Shown: positions 17,536-31,785 of the stretch, one piece after another
Numbering within the stretch: position 1 is the stretch's first letter
Layout: each line of letters starts with the position of its first letter
Assembly (NCBI GenBank): GCA_009602725.1
Contig: WELB01000013.1
Coordinates: 662,593 to 694,377, forward strand
DNA: 31,785 bases
Source: Spirogloea muscicola
Taxonomy: Eukaryota; Streptophyta; Zygnematophyceae; Spirogloeales; Spirogloeaceae
Reading direction: 5' to 3'
Program-made: the position numbers and the translations under genes
Notes under the pieces: generated by a model
What the model saw: only the letters and a program-made list of their open reading frames with translations
Database searches by the model: none
What the model was told of the DNA's origin: nothing

Positions 17536-17776
17536 ACACTGTGCTGCGGCCGACGGAAGAGGGTGCCGCCCAGGCTCCACTTCTGCTGCGCGTGCGCCCA
17601 AGCCGCCATCAACCAAGTCAGCCAACTCATCTACTCATCCGAGCTTGCGGCTCACGGTGTGTGACCACCTCCATTTGGGCGGGTTGCAAAGGCGGCGACA
17701 GGCGAGCGAGCGTCCACTGGCCGTGTGGCGGTGGGCAGAGATGGGTGCGGTGGGCGGGACCTGGCGCGGGCGCCCG

Positions 17777-17882
17777 TCACTGCTTGGCGATGGTGGTGGC
17801 GGTGTCGTTCTCCAGCGCGTCGTAAAACTCCTCCGTCTTGCGCCGCAGGTTGAGGTGGTACACCTTCCAGAAGGACGCGCCT

Positions 17883-17915
<33 letters not shown>

Positions 17916-18083
17916 TCAGCGGCCGAGCCCGGCGGCGGCGCGTCGCGGCGTCGGTCAGGCCTGCCGGGCCCTGGCGGCGGGCTGTACCGAAGATGCCGAG
18001 CGCCAGGCCGATGCCGATCTCGTGCAGCAGCCGGGGCCCGCGCTTGGACGCCGCGTGCGCTAGGTGGTGCCCGCCGCCGGCCA

Positions 18084-18084
<1 letters not shown>
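17777..18084 (-). CDS. COX5C: Cytochrome c oxidase subunit 5c, 2 exons
   Basis: Small single-span subunit of mitochondrial complex IV in the inner membrane, the plant counterpart of the small COX6c-type subunits. Exon 1 is 18084-17988, exon 2 is 17880-17777. The intron runs GTAC to TAG and contains a GCC/GGC-type trinucleotide repeat. The joined product has 66 residues, close to the usual 63-64. It opens MAGGGHHLAHAASKRGP, compared with MAGHRIAHATLKGPS in plants. A hydrophobic glycine-rich helix follows (EIGIGLALGIFG), then WKVYHLNLRRKTEEFYDALE, the family's C-terminal signature. Phase is exact at the junction (one plus two bases). The start is the only ATG that fits. Upstream, towards the assembly gap, lies a pure CCG-type repeat in the presumed 5' UTR. 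The gene diverges from the membrane-protein gene beyond the gap. Confidence 0.92.
17882..17916. repeat. GGC-type trinucleotide repeat in COX5C intron
   Basis: Uninterrupted run of GGC/GCG units, about eleven copies, lying against the acceptor of the COX5C intron. It would read as polyproline or polyalanine if the intron were retained. Confidence 0.8.

Positions 18085-18120
<36 letters not shown>
18085..18120. repeat. CCG-type trinucleotide repeat upstream of COX5C
   Basis: About twelve CGC/CCG units directly in front of the COX5C start codon, presumably in the 5' UTR. Confidence 0.8.
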
Positions 18121-18213
18121 TGCAGGTTTTGGGGTTCAGGGCTAGGGTTTCGGTTCTGGGGTCTAGGCGCTCACGCCGAAGGAGCGGAAGGCGACGTGGT
18201 CGAGGGCGACGGG

Positions 18214-18337
<124 letters not shown>

Positions 18338-18776
18338 NNNNNNNNNNNNNNNNNNNNNNNNNNNNNNNNNNNNNNNNNNNNNNNNNNNNNNNNNNNNNNN
18401 NNNNNNNNNNNNNNNNNNNNNNNNNNNNNNNNNNNNNNNNNNNNNNNNNNNNNNNNNNNNNNNNNNNNNNNNNNNNNNNNNNNNNNNNNNNNNNNNNNNN
18501 NNNNNNNNNNNNNNNNNNNNNNNNNNNNNNNNNNNNNNNNNNNNNNNNNNNNNNNNNNNNNNNNNNNNNNNNNNNNNNNNNNNNNNNNNNNNNNNNNNNN
18601 NNNNNNNNNNNNNNNNNNNNNNNNNNNNNNNNNNNNNNNNNNNNNNNNNNNNNNNNNNNNNNNNNNNNNNNNNNNNNNNNNNNNNNNNNNNNNNNNNNNN
18701 NNNNNNNNNNNNNNNNNNNNNNNNNNNNNNNNNNNNNNNNNNNNNNNNNNNNNNNNNNNNNNNNNNNNNNNNNNNN
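18338..18776. other. Assembly gap (439 N)
   Basis: Only N is given. The COX5C upstream region and the 5' end of the membrane-protein gene lie on either side. The join is therefore an assembler's estimate, and both neighbours may be incomplete. Confidence 0.97.
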
Positions 18777-19544
18777 GCGGCGGCGGCGGTAGCGCGCGGC
18801 GCGGCGCGGATCGCGGCGTGGGTGGCGGAGCACCTGGAGATGACGGCCAGCGGGCGGCCGGCGGGCCTCCTGCGCGTCCGCTTCTCGGCGGCCGTCGCCG
18901 CCTCCTCGCTGCTCTACGCCACGGTGTGCGCCGCCTACTGGGCGCGCGCCTGCCCCCTCATGGCCGCCCTCTTCGCCGCCGTCACCGTCACCTCCCTCGG
19001 CGCCGACTCCCTCTTCCCCGCCTCCCGCGCCTGGTGCTGCGCCGACCGCTCCGTCGCCACCGCCGGAGGTGCGCCCGCCTGGCTGCTGTGCCGCAGCGCC
19101 GCCCGTCGAACTTGGCCCTTCAGGCAGTGCCTCTGGGCTGCCGCTTCTTCTTCTCTCCATGGCGCTGCGGAGCGTGCTGAGGGATGTCACTGTGAAACGA
19201 GCTTCTGCCGAGGCCCACTGCCAACACACTGACTCTCGCCGTCGTCGCCGTCCCCCTCTGCGACCACATTGCCCTGCCTCTGACATGCCTTGTGCTCTCC
19301 GCCTGGCACAGTGGTGCTGGGGCCGCTGCGATCCGCGCTCTTCTTCTCCTCGACCGTGTGGCTGCAGCTCGAGATCGTGGGCCTCACCGTCTTCTCGCTG
19401 TGCTTCCTGGCATGGAGCCGCACGTCGCGGAAACAGGCGCAGTTCGTCCTGCGCCACACCTGCTGGCACGTCGTGTCCGCCGCCTGCTTGCACTGGCTGG
19501 CCTACCGTGCGCCGCCCTGTGCGCCGCTCGCCATCTACTCCTAA
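18777..19544 (+). CDS. Multi-pass membrane protein, 5' partial, 2 visible exons
   Basis: Exon pieces are <18777-19068 and 19312-19544 (GT-AG intron, phase 1, codon GTG across the junction), ending in TAA. The start lies in the gap. The visible part is about 174 residues. Hydrophobic stretches cover AAVAASSLLYATVCAAYW, the following PLMAALFAAVTVTSLGA, then VVLGPLRSALFFSSTVWL, EIVGLTVFSLCFLAW and HVVSAACLHWLAY, so four to five membrane helices. The last helix begins with H-x3-H (HTCWH), and ADSLFP...CCADR lies between two earlier helices. This layout recalls the CREST superfamily of membrane hydrolases (alkaline ceramidase, PAQR, TMEM8/PGAP6), which have an H-x3-H in the last helix. That link is only a suggestion. 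Codons are extremely GC-rich in exon 1. Confidence 0.72.
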
Positions 19545-20361
19545 CAGCAGCCCCCACTGTTGCCTTACCCCACCTCCTCTTTCCCCAGCGTAGTAGGCTA
19601 CAGGCGCCCTCTGCCGCTTGTCTCATCTTTTGAGTTACCATCTTCTGTCCCGTTTGCGTAGAATTCCTACCTATTAGCGGCTCTAAGAGCCCAATTCCCT
19701 TGCCAAAGCACTCAAGTGAGGCACCCACAGGCTTTGCGTCAGCCCAGTCATAGATTAGAGTAGTCGCATGCTTAGCTTACTTGAGTCTCTGGTTGAGTGT
19801 TCGCCCCTATTTTTAAACGTGGCCAGTTGCTTAGCTGGAACGCGTGCTGGGGCATGTCGGTGGGCATACACCCAAGCTTGTCCCAAGTACTAAGTAATGA
19901 TACGCCCGCTTTCCTTGAGGGATGCTGACGGAGCTGTCTCTTGATTGATTAACTCGCGCTTTCCTTCTTAGCGCAGTTCCTCTTCTGTGAGGCCTGTAGA
20001 CTTCACCCTTTGTGGTGCAGCCATTGCAATTTATTGCCCAGGGTCCTGCGGCAACTGGTACATCAATAGCCAGCGATGTGACCAGCTTGTACGAGCTCAC
20101 CCAGTAAGCACATATGTGCAACTACATCTTCTGCCAAAACAAACCCTGCAGTGCCATATGCCTGTAGCCTCTGGGTATCACTGTACTTGCTCAAAGAATC
20201 GCGGGCGGGCAAGCGCGCAGCAATATCATGGTAGGAATTCATGGCTCTTCATGAAGTTCCGCATGGCAAATATCCGGCAGCAGACGAGCAGTGATACCGG
20301 CCACTGGAGCGAGCACCGCCGGCAGCCAGGCCGGTGGTGAGGTGAACACTGCGTCACCTCA
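19545..20361. other. Intergenic stretch between two convergent genes
   Basis: About 820 bp holding the 3' UTRs of the membrane-protein gene (+) and the WAV2-like gene (-). Stops are frequent in all frames. I see no RNA gene, repeat or conserved coding piece. Confidence 0.5.
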
Positions 20362-22714
20362 CTAAAGCACCGCATGCCGTTGGCCCGACAGCTCATCTGA
20401 TAGCTCTGCGCCAGCACCATTGGCGTCTGCACCATGCGGCTGCTTCCGCTCCATCACATGCTGTCGCAGAAAGAGCTCCAGCACGCGCCAATACCGCTCC
20501 CCGCCCTTCACCCACGTGTCCATGTGTGCACCAGTGCGGAACTCGACAAACACGGCAGCATTGCGTGGGTCTGCCTTACACTGCTCAAAGAGCCGCCGCA
20601 TCTGCGCCGGCGGCACCATTTCGTCTTGCAGGCCCGCAAGGAACAGGACCGGCGTGTGGACCTGCGGCAAATTGGGTAGTCGTCCATCAGGATCAGTAAC
20701 ATCCGCATGGCTCTAATCTGTTGAGTAGAGGTCACAATGGAGTGAACGGAATGCAGGCGCCAGCTTGAGCACCGCCAGATTCTGCAGCACGGGAAGCATA
20801 CCGAGGCAATGATGTCCACGGTGCGCCATGGCGATCGCACAAGCGGGTTGAGCGGCTTCACGCCCTCGGTGCCCACCAGGTAGCCCAGGAAGGGCAGCAT
20901 CTGGCCAGCCATGTCCAGCACCGAGGTGAAAGTGTTCTCCAGCACAATAGCTGCCACCTGCACTCGCTCGGTGGGGGAATTGGGCAATCAGAGCCCGCAG
21001 GAAAGTATCTCAATGCTCCTACAGTTCTGCGACTTCAGTACCCACATGTATTATTTTCTATTAGCTCCAATGTCGGGCTGGCTGTTCGATGATCCAGACC
21101 TGCAGCAAAGCTGACATGCACTGCAGACCTGGGCTGCCTGTCAAGAAGACTAGCGCACCTTGCCAGGGTTATTGGCAGTCAGCTGTGTGGCAACTGCGCC
21201 ACCCAGCGAACGCCCGAAGAGCACAATCTGCTTGGAGTCAATGTCTGGTCGCGTCAGCAGGTGGTCCAAAGACGCCTGCGCAACGTTACGGTGCTCAAGA
21301 AGGTAAGGGCCACGGAGCCTGCAGCATGCTCAAATGCCTGAGAGCAGTGTCTACGAGACCGCAATCACGAAAACTGCATTTTCTTTTGGCTGGAGAACTG
21401 GAGGACTTCAACTCAAGGCCCTGCATTTGAACTGGCCTGGGCGTCAAGAATGATCCCATGCTGCGAAGGAAACCCGTCGCTTGCTCCATACCTGCACTCA
21501 AGCACATCTCTCAGCCTAAGTGTTACACAAGCAGACAGTGTTGACTCTGCTTGCTTCAACTGTGTCGGCTGTATGAAGTCTGCAGCCTGCCAAGCATGGA
21601 CACCAGTCTGTGGCTGTCTGGCAACTTCTGCAAAGAGCAGGACGGGCAAAGGACAAAGCTTGACTGCTCTTGCTCACCCTCGGTAGGAGAGCATGAAGAC
21701 GTTGCACTTGAGCTTCAACATCATCATGGCAATGAAGTCCAGCCTATGCGCAATGTCTGGCTCGACCTGTCAAGGTAGGCCTTTCCTCTGCAAGCTTGTA
21801 CCTGGGTCATGGAGTGGAGGACTGTGGCCCCTGCTTACCTCGACATTCTCCACCTGCAGGAAGTATGACCCAGAGCCCCACCTAAAACCCTGACAGCATG
21901 GATGAGCCTCTGACATCAAGGGCATAGGAATAATCAGTGCATGGGAATGCAGCCGCCATGCAGGCAAGCGAGGCGCAGCAGGCAGCAAGGGGCTCGCCAG
22001 AGGAGGATACTGCCAGCATTCTCCTGGAAGAACACAATTGTGGGTCCTGCAGATCAGCGAGGAGCATTGGCGGAGTCAGAGCAGCTGGCAAATGCAAGGA
22101 ACCGCTGCTTCAAAGCCCTCTGTCCCGTGCGAGAGCCACACCCAAAGTCTGATCGTCCGGCTCTCTGTGCAAAGCATGAACGGCTCCACGCAGCTCGGCG
22201 CTTTTGCCTGCTGCAATGGGTTACCCACCACGCCAGCCAGCCGTCCACAGGGAGCGCGAGAGATGACAATGCGCGAGACCGAGAGAGACAAGGACAGAGA
22301 TGGAGATAAGCTGCTGCCCGAACACTGAGGACTGGGTGTGTGCCGACTGGCGGCTCGCCTGCGGTGGCGGGCTCGAGCTTGAGGAACCAGGCGTGGAGGC
22401 GCACGCCGTCGCGCGCCGTGAGCCAGACGTCCTCGTACTGGAGGCGCGCGCGCGCCGGCGTGAAGGGGTACGCCTTGGTGAGGCCCGGCACCACCGGCAC
22501 ATACACCAGCCGCTCCTGCGCCAGCGAGCGGCCAGAAGCGGCGCCGCCGTCAGCGGGCCGACGACGGGACCCAGGTCAGGCTCGGCTCGTCGGCGGCATC
22601 CGGTGGGGCCCCGGCGGCGGCGCTGGTCCAGCGCCAAGGCGCCGGAGCCGCCGCCGCCGCCGCCGCCGCCGCAGGCCGTGGCCCCCGCCGCCGGAGGAGG
22701 AGTGCGGTCTCGCC
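20362..22714 (-). CDS. WAV2: WAV2/BEM46 family alpha/beta hydrolase, 8 exons, start unresolved
   Basis: Membrane-anchored alpha/beta hydrolase of the BEM46/ABHD13 family; in Arabidopsis WAV2 modulates root bending, and the substrate is unknown. Exons, reading leftwards: 22714 and upstream (open frame back to about 22990), 22515-22359, 22046-22011, 21756-21678, 21491-21437, 21275-21159, 20957-20802, 20661-20362. From the second exon on, phases close exactly. The protein shows one N-terminal helix (VGGLAAAGLVLLVIFQ), ERLVYVPVVPG, YEDVWLTARDGVRLHAWF, PTIVFFQENAGNIAHRL, LSYRGYGASDGFPSQHG, nucleophile elbow FGRSLGG, ENTFTSVLDMA, GLQDEMVPP (acid) and GAHMDTW (His). The frame of exon 1 has no ATG after its upstream stop, so the true start must lie in a further exon. 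Introns 1, 2 and 5 use GC donors. One internal exon has only 36 bases. Confidence 0.9.
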
Positions 22715-24041
22715 TGGAAGATGACCAGCAGCACGAGGCCCGCGGCGGCGAGGCCGCCGACGGCGCGGGGCGGGCGCGGCGCTGCTGCCGCGTTGGGCGG
22801 GGCCGCTGAGCCCGCTGGAGCGCAGCGCTGGGTCCCACTCGATAGAAGGCGGCTCAAGAGGCCAGCCCGAAAAGAAGGAAGGGATCGCCCATTGAGGATA
22901 GGGCTGGAAAAGCCAGGAACAAAGTACGAGGAGGGGGCCAGGGGAAGCGCTAAGAAAAACAAGCACAACAAGAAACAACAAAGCAGCTACGAAGCACTCA
23001 GTAACCACCTGCCAAGCAGCCTCAGGTCAGAGAAGCTAGGCTCCTGGAAGTGGGTCCCCTGGCCAGAGCCAGAGGCAGCAGCGAGGGCTCTGCCGGCACG
23101 CAGGTGCAGCGCGTGGGCCATAGACCTCTGCAGCGAGACGGCCAAGCGCATCCGGTACACCTGCGCTAGCGACCCGGCTGCAGGCAAGTCCACTGGCTCC
23201 CCATGGAAGCGGCGGACGATGGCGTGCCGGGCGAGCTGGTTGAGCAGCTCGAGCCACCGAGCGCCCGACGCCCCATGCGTGTCGAGCCAGCGGGAAGAAC
23301 TCGTCTTCCCGCGGATGATCAGCATATTTGAGCTCCTTAGCTCGAGCGGCGCAGGCGACCGCATACCCAGCCTTGATGGCACATTGGGCCGATAAGGAAA
23401 TGGACAAGTTTGCAAAGGGCCCAAGAAAACAGCTATTTGACATTGAAAGCAATGGCTGGGAGAGGCCATCCCAAAAGGATTGGCCAAGAAGCCACAGACA
23501 GTGAGCTCTGCGAAGGGGGCGGGGCTGTGAATGGCCAGCCCAGCAAGAATGGATGTCCAAAGGGCCCAAAGACTCGCTACCCGAGTGTCCACTGGCCGCG
23601 CTTGCTTTAAGCGTCCACTACTACGAATGGGTGCTCAACGGAAGAGATCCCCCTTTGTTGGGCGCACTTCTTTTCTTTGTTGCGGACGCCAAGGGTACAC
23701 AGTGCGGTACCAGAGCAGCCCGACATGAGCGGCTCCGCCACATTGCAGATTGCATTCTAGCGAACCCCTGATATCATGCGCAGGCTACTTTCAACAGGAG
23801 TAGCCGCTTCTAGCCCCTTAGGACCTTGAATACCTGACGCATTGCTTAATCTCCTCCCCGCTGCCGCCGACGCAGCAGCCGCCGCCGCCGCAGCGCGCGC
23901 AGGAGACGTGCACTGGATCTCGTCGAAGCCTTTGGCGGCTGCTCGGCGGCTCGACCAGGAACCACCGCAGCTTGAGGCGCTCGCCGCCGTCCGAGCTCGG
24001 AATTGTGCGACGGGGAGGAGGTCGACGCGGCGCCTGTTCCC
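22715..24041. other. GC-rich stretch between divergent WAV2-like and FTHFS genes
   Basis: About 1.3 kb that should contain the remaining 5' part of the WAV2-like gene (-), the promoter of the ligase gene (+), and perhaps one more small gene. The region has many long open frames on both strands caused by high GC. CCG/GCC-rich patches lie at about 22640-22690 and 23865-23900. Apart from the candidate block at 23161-23325 I could not assign any coding piece. A plus-strand frame ending at 23771 (HYYEWVLNGRDPPLLG) is protein-like but unsupported. Confidence 0.4.
23161..23325 (-). other. Candidate 55-codon exon, product unknown
   Basis: Reading leftwards, an ATG at 23325 opens 55 codons with strong G/C preference at third positions, ending exactly at CAG|GTGTAC, a good donor. 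The product contains GARWLELLNQLARHAIVRRF and HGEPVDLPAAGSLAQ. I recognise no family. It could be the first exon of an unplaced gene or an upstream exon of the WAV2-like gene. However, it ends in phase 0, and the acceptors I noticed ahead of the WAV2 exon 1 frame would need another phase. Confidence 0.3.
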
Positions 24042-27825
<3,784 letters not shown>

Positions 27826-28295
27826 GGCCATTGGTGACGTAGTGCACAATTGTTGCTCAGCAACCGCTACATCCCAGGTCTACTGGAGGATGAGACATTA
27901 TAAGCCGACCTACTGGTCGATATAAGATGTCCGAGGACCTTGCCGGACCCTTGCACATCGTTGCTAGTAAGTGGAGCCACTGTGCAACAGCCAGAGTAGC
28001 CTTCTGGCAAGATCGTTTCTGAACTGCTTATGTCTGTCTCATCGCCCGAACGCACGATCAGCTTTTGTACGATGGTAGGGATAACGTCATGAAAGAGAAG
28101 CTGTTGCAACGTGAGCTGTTGCCAGCTCACGCGACAATGTCAGAGCTCCTGCACTGGCAGTACTCGGCCACAGCAGGAACCAAAACCGATGGTCACCTCG
28201 CCGCCCTGCTAGCCAAACAAGAGGAGATAAGCCCGTCCAGTCAGTCCAGGTTGAAGCCGCAGATTCATGAAGGCCACGATTGCCAGAAATAGGAC
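27826..28295. other. Intergenic stretch between convergent FTHFS and FAH genes
   Basis: About 470 bp that should hold both 3' UTRs. I looked on the minus strand for a missing FAH C-terminal exon (motif GFG-x-C-x-G) and found none. No other feature seen. Confidence 0.5.
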
Positions 28296-31200
28296 TCAAG
28301 CCTGACCCTGCGAAGGTACCCTCGAGGACACTACCAGAGGTGTGGTGTGCAAGCGAGAGGAACGTGCCTGGCAGTAGCCAGTCATGATGACCTCATCGCC
28401 GTCCTTCAGGAACTTGCGCATCCCACCTCCACTTGCCAGGGCTGTCTCTTTGGAACCGCCCCATGAGAGCTCCAGCATGGAGCCAAAGCTGCCTTCGTCC
28501 TGCGCCACCCGGCACAAGTGCGGGCAAGTTGCTTGCCTGAGGAGCCAACTGGCAACATGCCAGCCACATGCTGGCTGGCCTACTGCAGACAGCAATCAGC
28601 ATCTTCACAATCTGCCGCCCTCAGAGACCTGCAGCCTCAGCATGGTCGAAGTGTCACAGAAAGGCATCTTGCAGTGCAGTTGCCGAAAGTGCCCCTCAGC
28701 GACTGACATACCGGGCCACTGATGGTGCCTGAAGCCAGGAGGTCTCCAGGACGCAGGTTGCAGCCATTAATGGTATGATGGGCTATCTGCTGCCTCATCG
28801 TCCAGTAACTGTAAGAGGCATGTTGCAACTGTGACAAGCATCAGTGGCCATCAATGCTCCATGCCATACTAATTTAACAATTGCAGTCGCAGTACTGGGC
28901 TCTACTTGACACTTACATGACATGTATATCATGTACTTCGGCCCTTACGACATCAGGTGTATGAAGCCTGCCGGCTGCTTTGAAATTCTATAGCACCTCA
29001 AAGGGAGAGGCCCTCACAGGTGCCGGAAATTGCTTAGGCAGACCGTGGAAGCAGCCTCCCCACCAGCGGGTTTGATCGCCACCTGATAACATGGGGGTTT
29101 GTTACATATGAAAATGTGAGCACGACACATGTACATCCCGGGTAAGTTCCAGCCAGCCTCAATGTAGAAAAGAAAAAAACCTACGTGTCATTTCCACCCA
29201 GATCAGGAAGTACCAGAATCAGTTGACTTTCAGCAAGCATGACTGAGCTGACACTGAGCAGGGCTCCGCTGTTATCATGAGAGGGACTGTTGGCAAATGA
29301 TGTGCCTCACCTCAAGGTTGATATCATATGTCTGCCTGGAGCTCTCCTTCAAATAAGGCAGCGGCTCAGGATCCTGCATGACCTCAGAGACAGGCAGAGA
29401 AGTAAGCAGATTGGCCAGATTGGCAGGTTGTTAGTGACACAGCTAGTGGAATGCACATCATAAAGCATCAGCTTTATGATGTGCTAAATGACATGCCGAC
29501 TGACTAGCTGGAGCAACCACTTTGCAACTGCGAGTCATAGCAGGCACACCTGACAAGGAGCTTCGCACAAGAACGGCTCCAAGGCTTCCAGCGTCACAAC
29601 CCACGGCGAGACTGTGGTTCCTGTTTCACCGCAAGTGAAGATATGTCATCCCGTAACAGCAGGAGTAGTAGCTCTAGCAGGAACCTGCAGTATACAAGCA
29701 GGTCCTCCTCTCCTATGCTGCACAGAGCAATTGCTGATGCTAGCTGTATTTGATGCTGCAACTAGGAAAGCCTCTATAACGTAAAACAACACCTAACAGG
29801 CCAACTCGTGACCTACAACAACGGTGGCCACCAACCAGCCAGCCTCACCAAAGCTTTTCCCAAGAAAGGGACCCAAGGGGACGTACTCCCACTTCTGCAA
29901 GTCCCTTGCTGCAAGACGTGTGGATGGCAACTATGTGAAAACTGAGTTTTGCAATGCACGGCTTGTTTTGAAGCAACAATTGCCGAGACAAAGTTCAGCA
30001 GGAGTAGCTGGTGGCCTAGGAGGGGAGCCAATCAAGAAGCGCGAGTGTACCACTCCAGTCATTCATAAGGACCAGGCCGAAGATGTGGTCGTCTGCTTTG
30101 TCAACAGCCACGCTCTGCCCCAGTCTTGTCCCAGGACCCACAAAGAGCGCCTGTCCAGAGCAGGAGTACATCCATCAAAGATAGAGCCAATCCGCAGTAA
30201 CAGTTGCAACTGGATTTGAATGAGTAGGTCACCCCTTAATTACAGCTCTGTGGGATATCGACTACATCCGGACTGGTAGTTGACACATCGTCCCTGACTT
30301 ATTCCAGCAGCAGGGCTTTGGTGTTCTGAGCTGGCCACGACTTATCGTACCATTTCCAGCTCAAAGTCCAGGACGGCAGATGGCTTGTACTCCGGGGTGG
30401 AGGAGCCCGCGGGAGGTGTCGTCTGACCTCTGCAGTGACACCCACCATAAGAGGCAATGAGCACCTAGCAAAGATTCTAGATTTCGCTTTATACTTGCCA
30501 AGGTGCTCATCTTCCGTGACATTGATCTTATCTCTTCCTCACCTTGGGCGGTGGATGTCCGTCCCGCTGACTACCACAGATGAGGCTCGGCCGTGGTACC
30601 CGATGGGCAAGTGGAGCCTGCACACACGGACGGAAACTGACATCTAAGGCATGCGGCCGGGTGTACTCAATCTATGCGAAGTTGCTCGTTTTCTTTGGAG
30701 CTGATCATTGAAGTTGTGCAACGTCAGCGCATTTAAGCTCCAACATGCAGGAGCCATTGCCACGACTGCAACTACTCTTTCCATTTTGTAGTCAAGGCAG
30801 AGGTGGAACCAGCAAAGGGTCAGGAATATTGGTAGTGCATGAGAATCCGCGGGGGCAGGCGCCAGAGCCGCACACCAATTAGTGGGCAGGGCGTTGTCCT
30901 TGCCACGGAAGAGAGTGCCAACGTTGGTGGCGTGCTCCCGAGAGGAGTAGAAGTCAGTGTAGTCGCCAATGGTGGCCGGCAGCTCCATCGTCACCTCGTC
31001 CTGCAGGGCAGCAGCTGCAGACGAAAGCCGTGAATTCCGCAAGCTCCTGGCAGCTCTGGCAGCGTGCTGTGATCCTTGTGTAAGGTCCCGGAGCCTTGAC
31101 CGCAACCTGGCGCTGACATTTTCAATCAAACAATTCCTAATCCCACAAACTTGGAGAAAATCTGCATTGAGAGTGTGAAGGGTTTAGGTTTTAGAGTTAA

Positions 31201-31785
31201 GAGCTCCAGCTGACTGGCTGGCAGCTTCGACCACATCAATGGCGTTCAATGCGGCGAACGTCAGAGTGGCGGAGGTGGCCAACATGGCAGCTCACACCAG
31301 AGGGATAAGGGCTCGCGCCCGCAGGTCCGCGTCGTCCCGCAATCGGGGCTCGTCCGCTGGCCGCACCGTGAGCGCCGCTCCTAAGTCAGAGTGGGGCGGG
31401 GCTGCCGCAGCAACGTGCAAGCTAGTCGAGCGATAGCGGCAGCAGCGGCAGCAGGGCAGCCAGCGACCGCCAGCGGCACGCACCTGAGAGCAGCGCCTGG
31501 ATGGTGGCGCGTGCCTCGCGCCACGCGGGGCGCCCCATGGCCATGAAGGCGTTGAGCGAGCCCTGCGGACGCAGCACCGTCAGAGAAGGCAGCGACAAAG
31601 CCATCAGCGACCGGCTGTGCCGCGGCAGCGGCGGCGATGGCGCTCGGGAGCTCGGGTGACGGGAGCGGGCCTGCGAGAAGACGGAGGCGGCGCGGCCGCC
31701 GCCGAGGTGGGGCCCGGCGAAGAGCCCCGCGGCGGCGAGCTCGGCGAGGTCGACGGCGACGCCGCCGACGGCGGTGCCGGCTCGC
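28296..31785 (-). CDS. FAH: Fumarylacetoacetase, 5' partial, 13-14 exons visible
   Basis: Hydrolyses 4-fumarylacetoacetate to fumarate and acetoacetate (EC 3.7.1.2), the last step of tyrosine breakdown. Exons, reading leftwards: >31785-31671, 31562-31484, 31356-31298, 31000-30876, 30617-30543, 30429-30351, 30150-30051, 29908-29849, 29620-29550, 29373-29311, 29082-29018, 28808-28712, 28499-28368; all phases close. Motifs in order: [90 protein letters not shown] (metal ligands), [66 protein letters not shown] and [15 protein letters not shown]. About 397 codons are visible of the usual 420. After GYCQ (28368) the open frame continues to TGA at 28296-28298 with a tail unlike the family, so the last exon is uncertain. 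Intron 1 uses a GC donor. Confidence 0.94.

Noticed and set aside
21849-21905. Possible extra WAV2 exon reading GSGSYFLQVENVE between exons 3 and 4.
   Set aside because: Joining exon 3 (ending 22011) directly to 21756 restores the conserved ENAGNIAHRL exactly in phase, so no exon is needed there.
22340-23395. 351-codon plus-strand open frame over the WAV2-like 5' region.
   Set aside because: It is antisense to conserved WAV2 exons 1 and 2 and has a low-complexity Arg/Ala/Pro composition expected of GC-rich shadow frames.
24003-24041. Upstream extension of the FTHFS frame to a TTG at 24003.
   Set aside because: It is not an ATG, and the ATG at 24042 has a good context and gives the usual family length.

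Overview
The window looks like nuclear DNA of a green alga (Chlorophyta; my guess is a trebouxiophyte-like lineage). The genes are dense in short GT-AG introns and are laid out on both strands. Several have plant-lineage architectures: a DENN plus WD40 protein of the SCD1 type, a plant-type cytochrome c oxidase subunit 5c, a WAV2/BEM46 hydrolase and a stand-alone formate-tetrahydrofolate ligase. There are no bacterial operons, tRNAs, rRNAs, CRISPR arrays or recognisable transposons. GC content rises sharply at the 5' end of nearly every gene and falls to about half in the gene bodies.

Layout, left to right. 61-9778 (+): SCD1-like DENN/WD40 protein, 29 exons. 9920-10969 (-): small coiled-coil protein of unknown function, convergent with SCD1. 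11617-16630 (+): ubiquitin-specific protease with DUSP domain, 13 exons, divergent from the coiled-coil gene across a GC-rich shared upstream region. 17296-17535 (+): an unassigned block with coding character and a 21-bp in-frame tandem duplication. 17777-18084 (-): COX5C, two exons. 18215-18776: a 123-base poly-T run and a 439-base assembly gap. 18777-19544 (+): 3' part of a multi-pass membrane protein, 5' end lost in the gap. 20362-22714 (-): WAV2/BEM46 alpha/beta hydrolase, eight exons, start codon unresolved. 23161-23325 (-): an isolated 55-codon candidate exon. 24042-27825 (+): formate-tetrahydrofolate ligase, ten exons, 637 residues. 28296-31785 (-): fumarylacetoacetase, its 5' end running off the window.

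The genes are mostly unrelated housekeeping functions: membrane traffic, deubiquitination, respiration, lipid/signalling-type hydrolase, one-carbon metabolism and tyrosine breakdown. I see no co-functional cluster and no convincing novel multi-gene system. The most unusual signals are an apparent excess of GC-AG introns, mostly in the GC-rich 5' ends (5 of about 73 introns I could place); a one-base frame break in exon 1 of the SCD1 gene; and several unassigned coding-like pieces.

Exon models were built by hand, from reading-frame phase, GT/GC-AG boundaries and remembered family sequences. They should be treated as good drafts. Many apparent open frames in the GC-rich stretches are shadows and are not listed.
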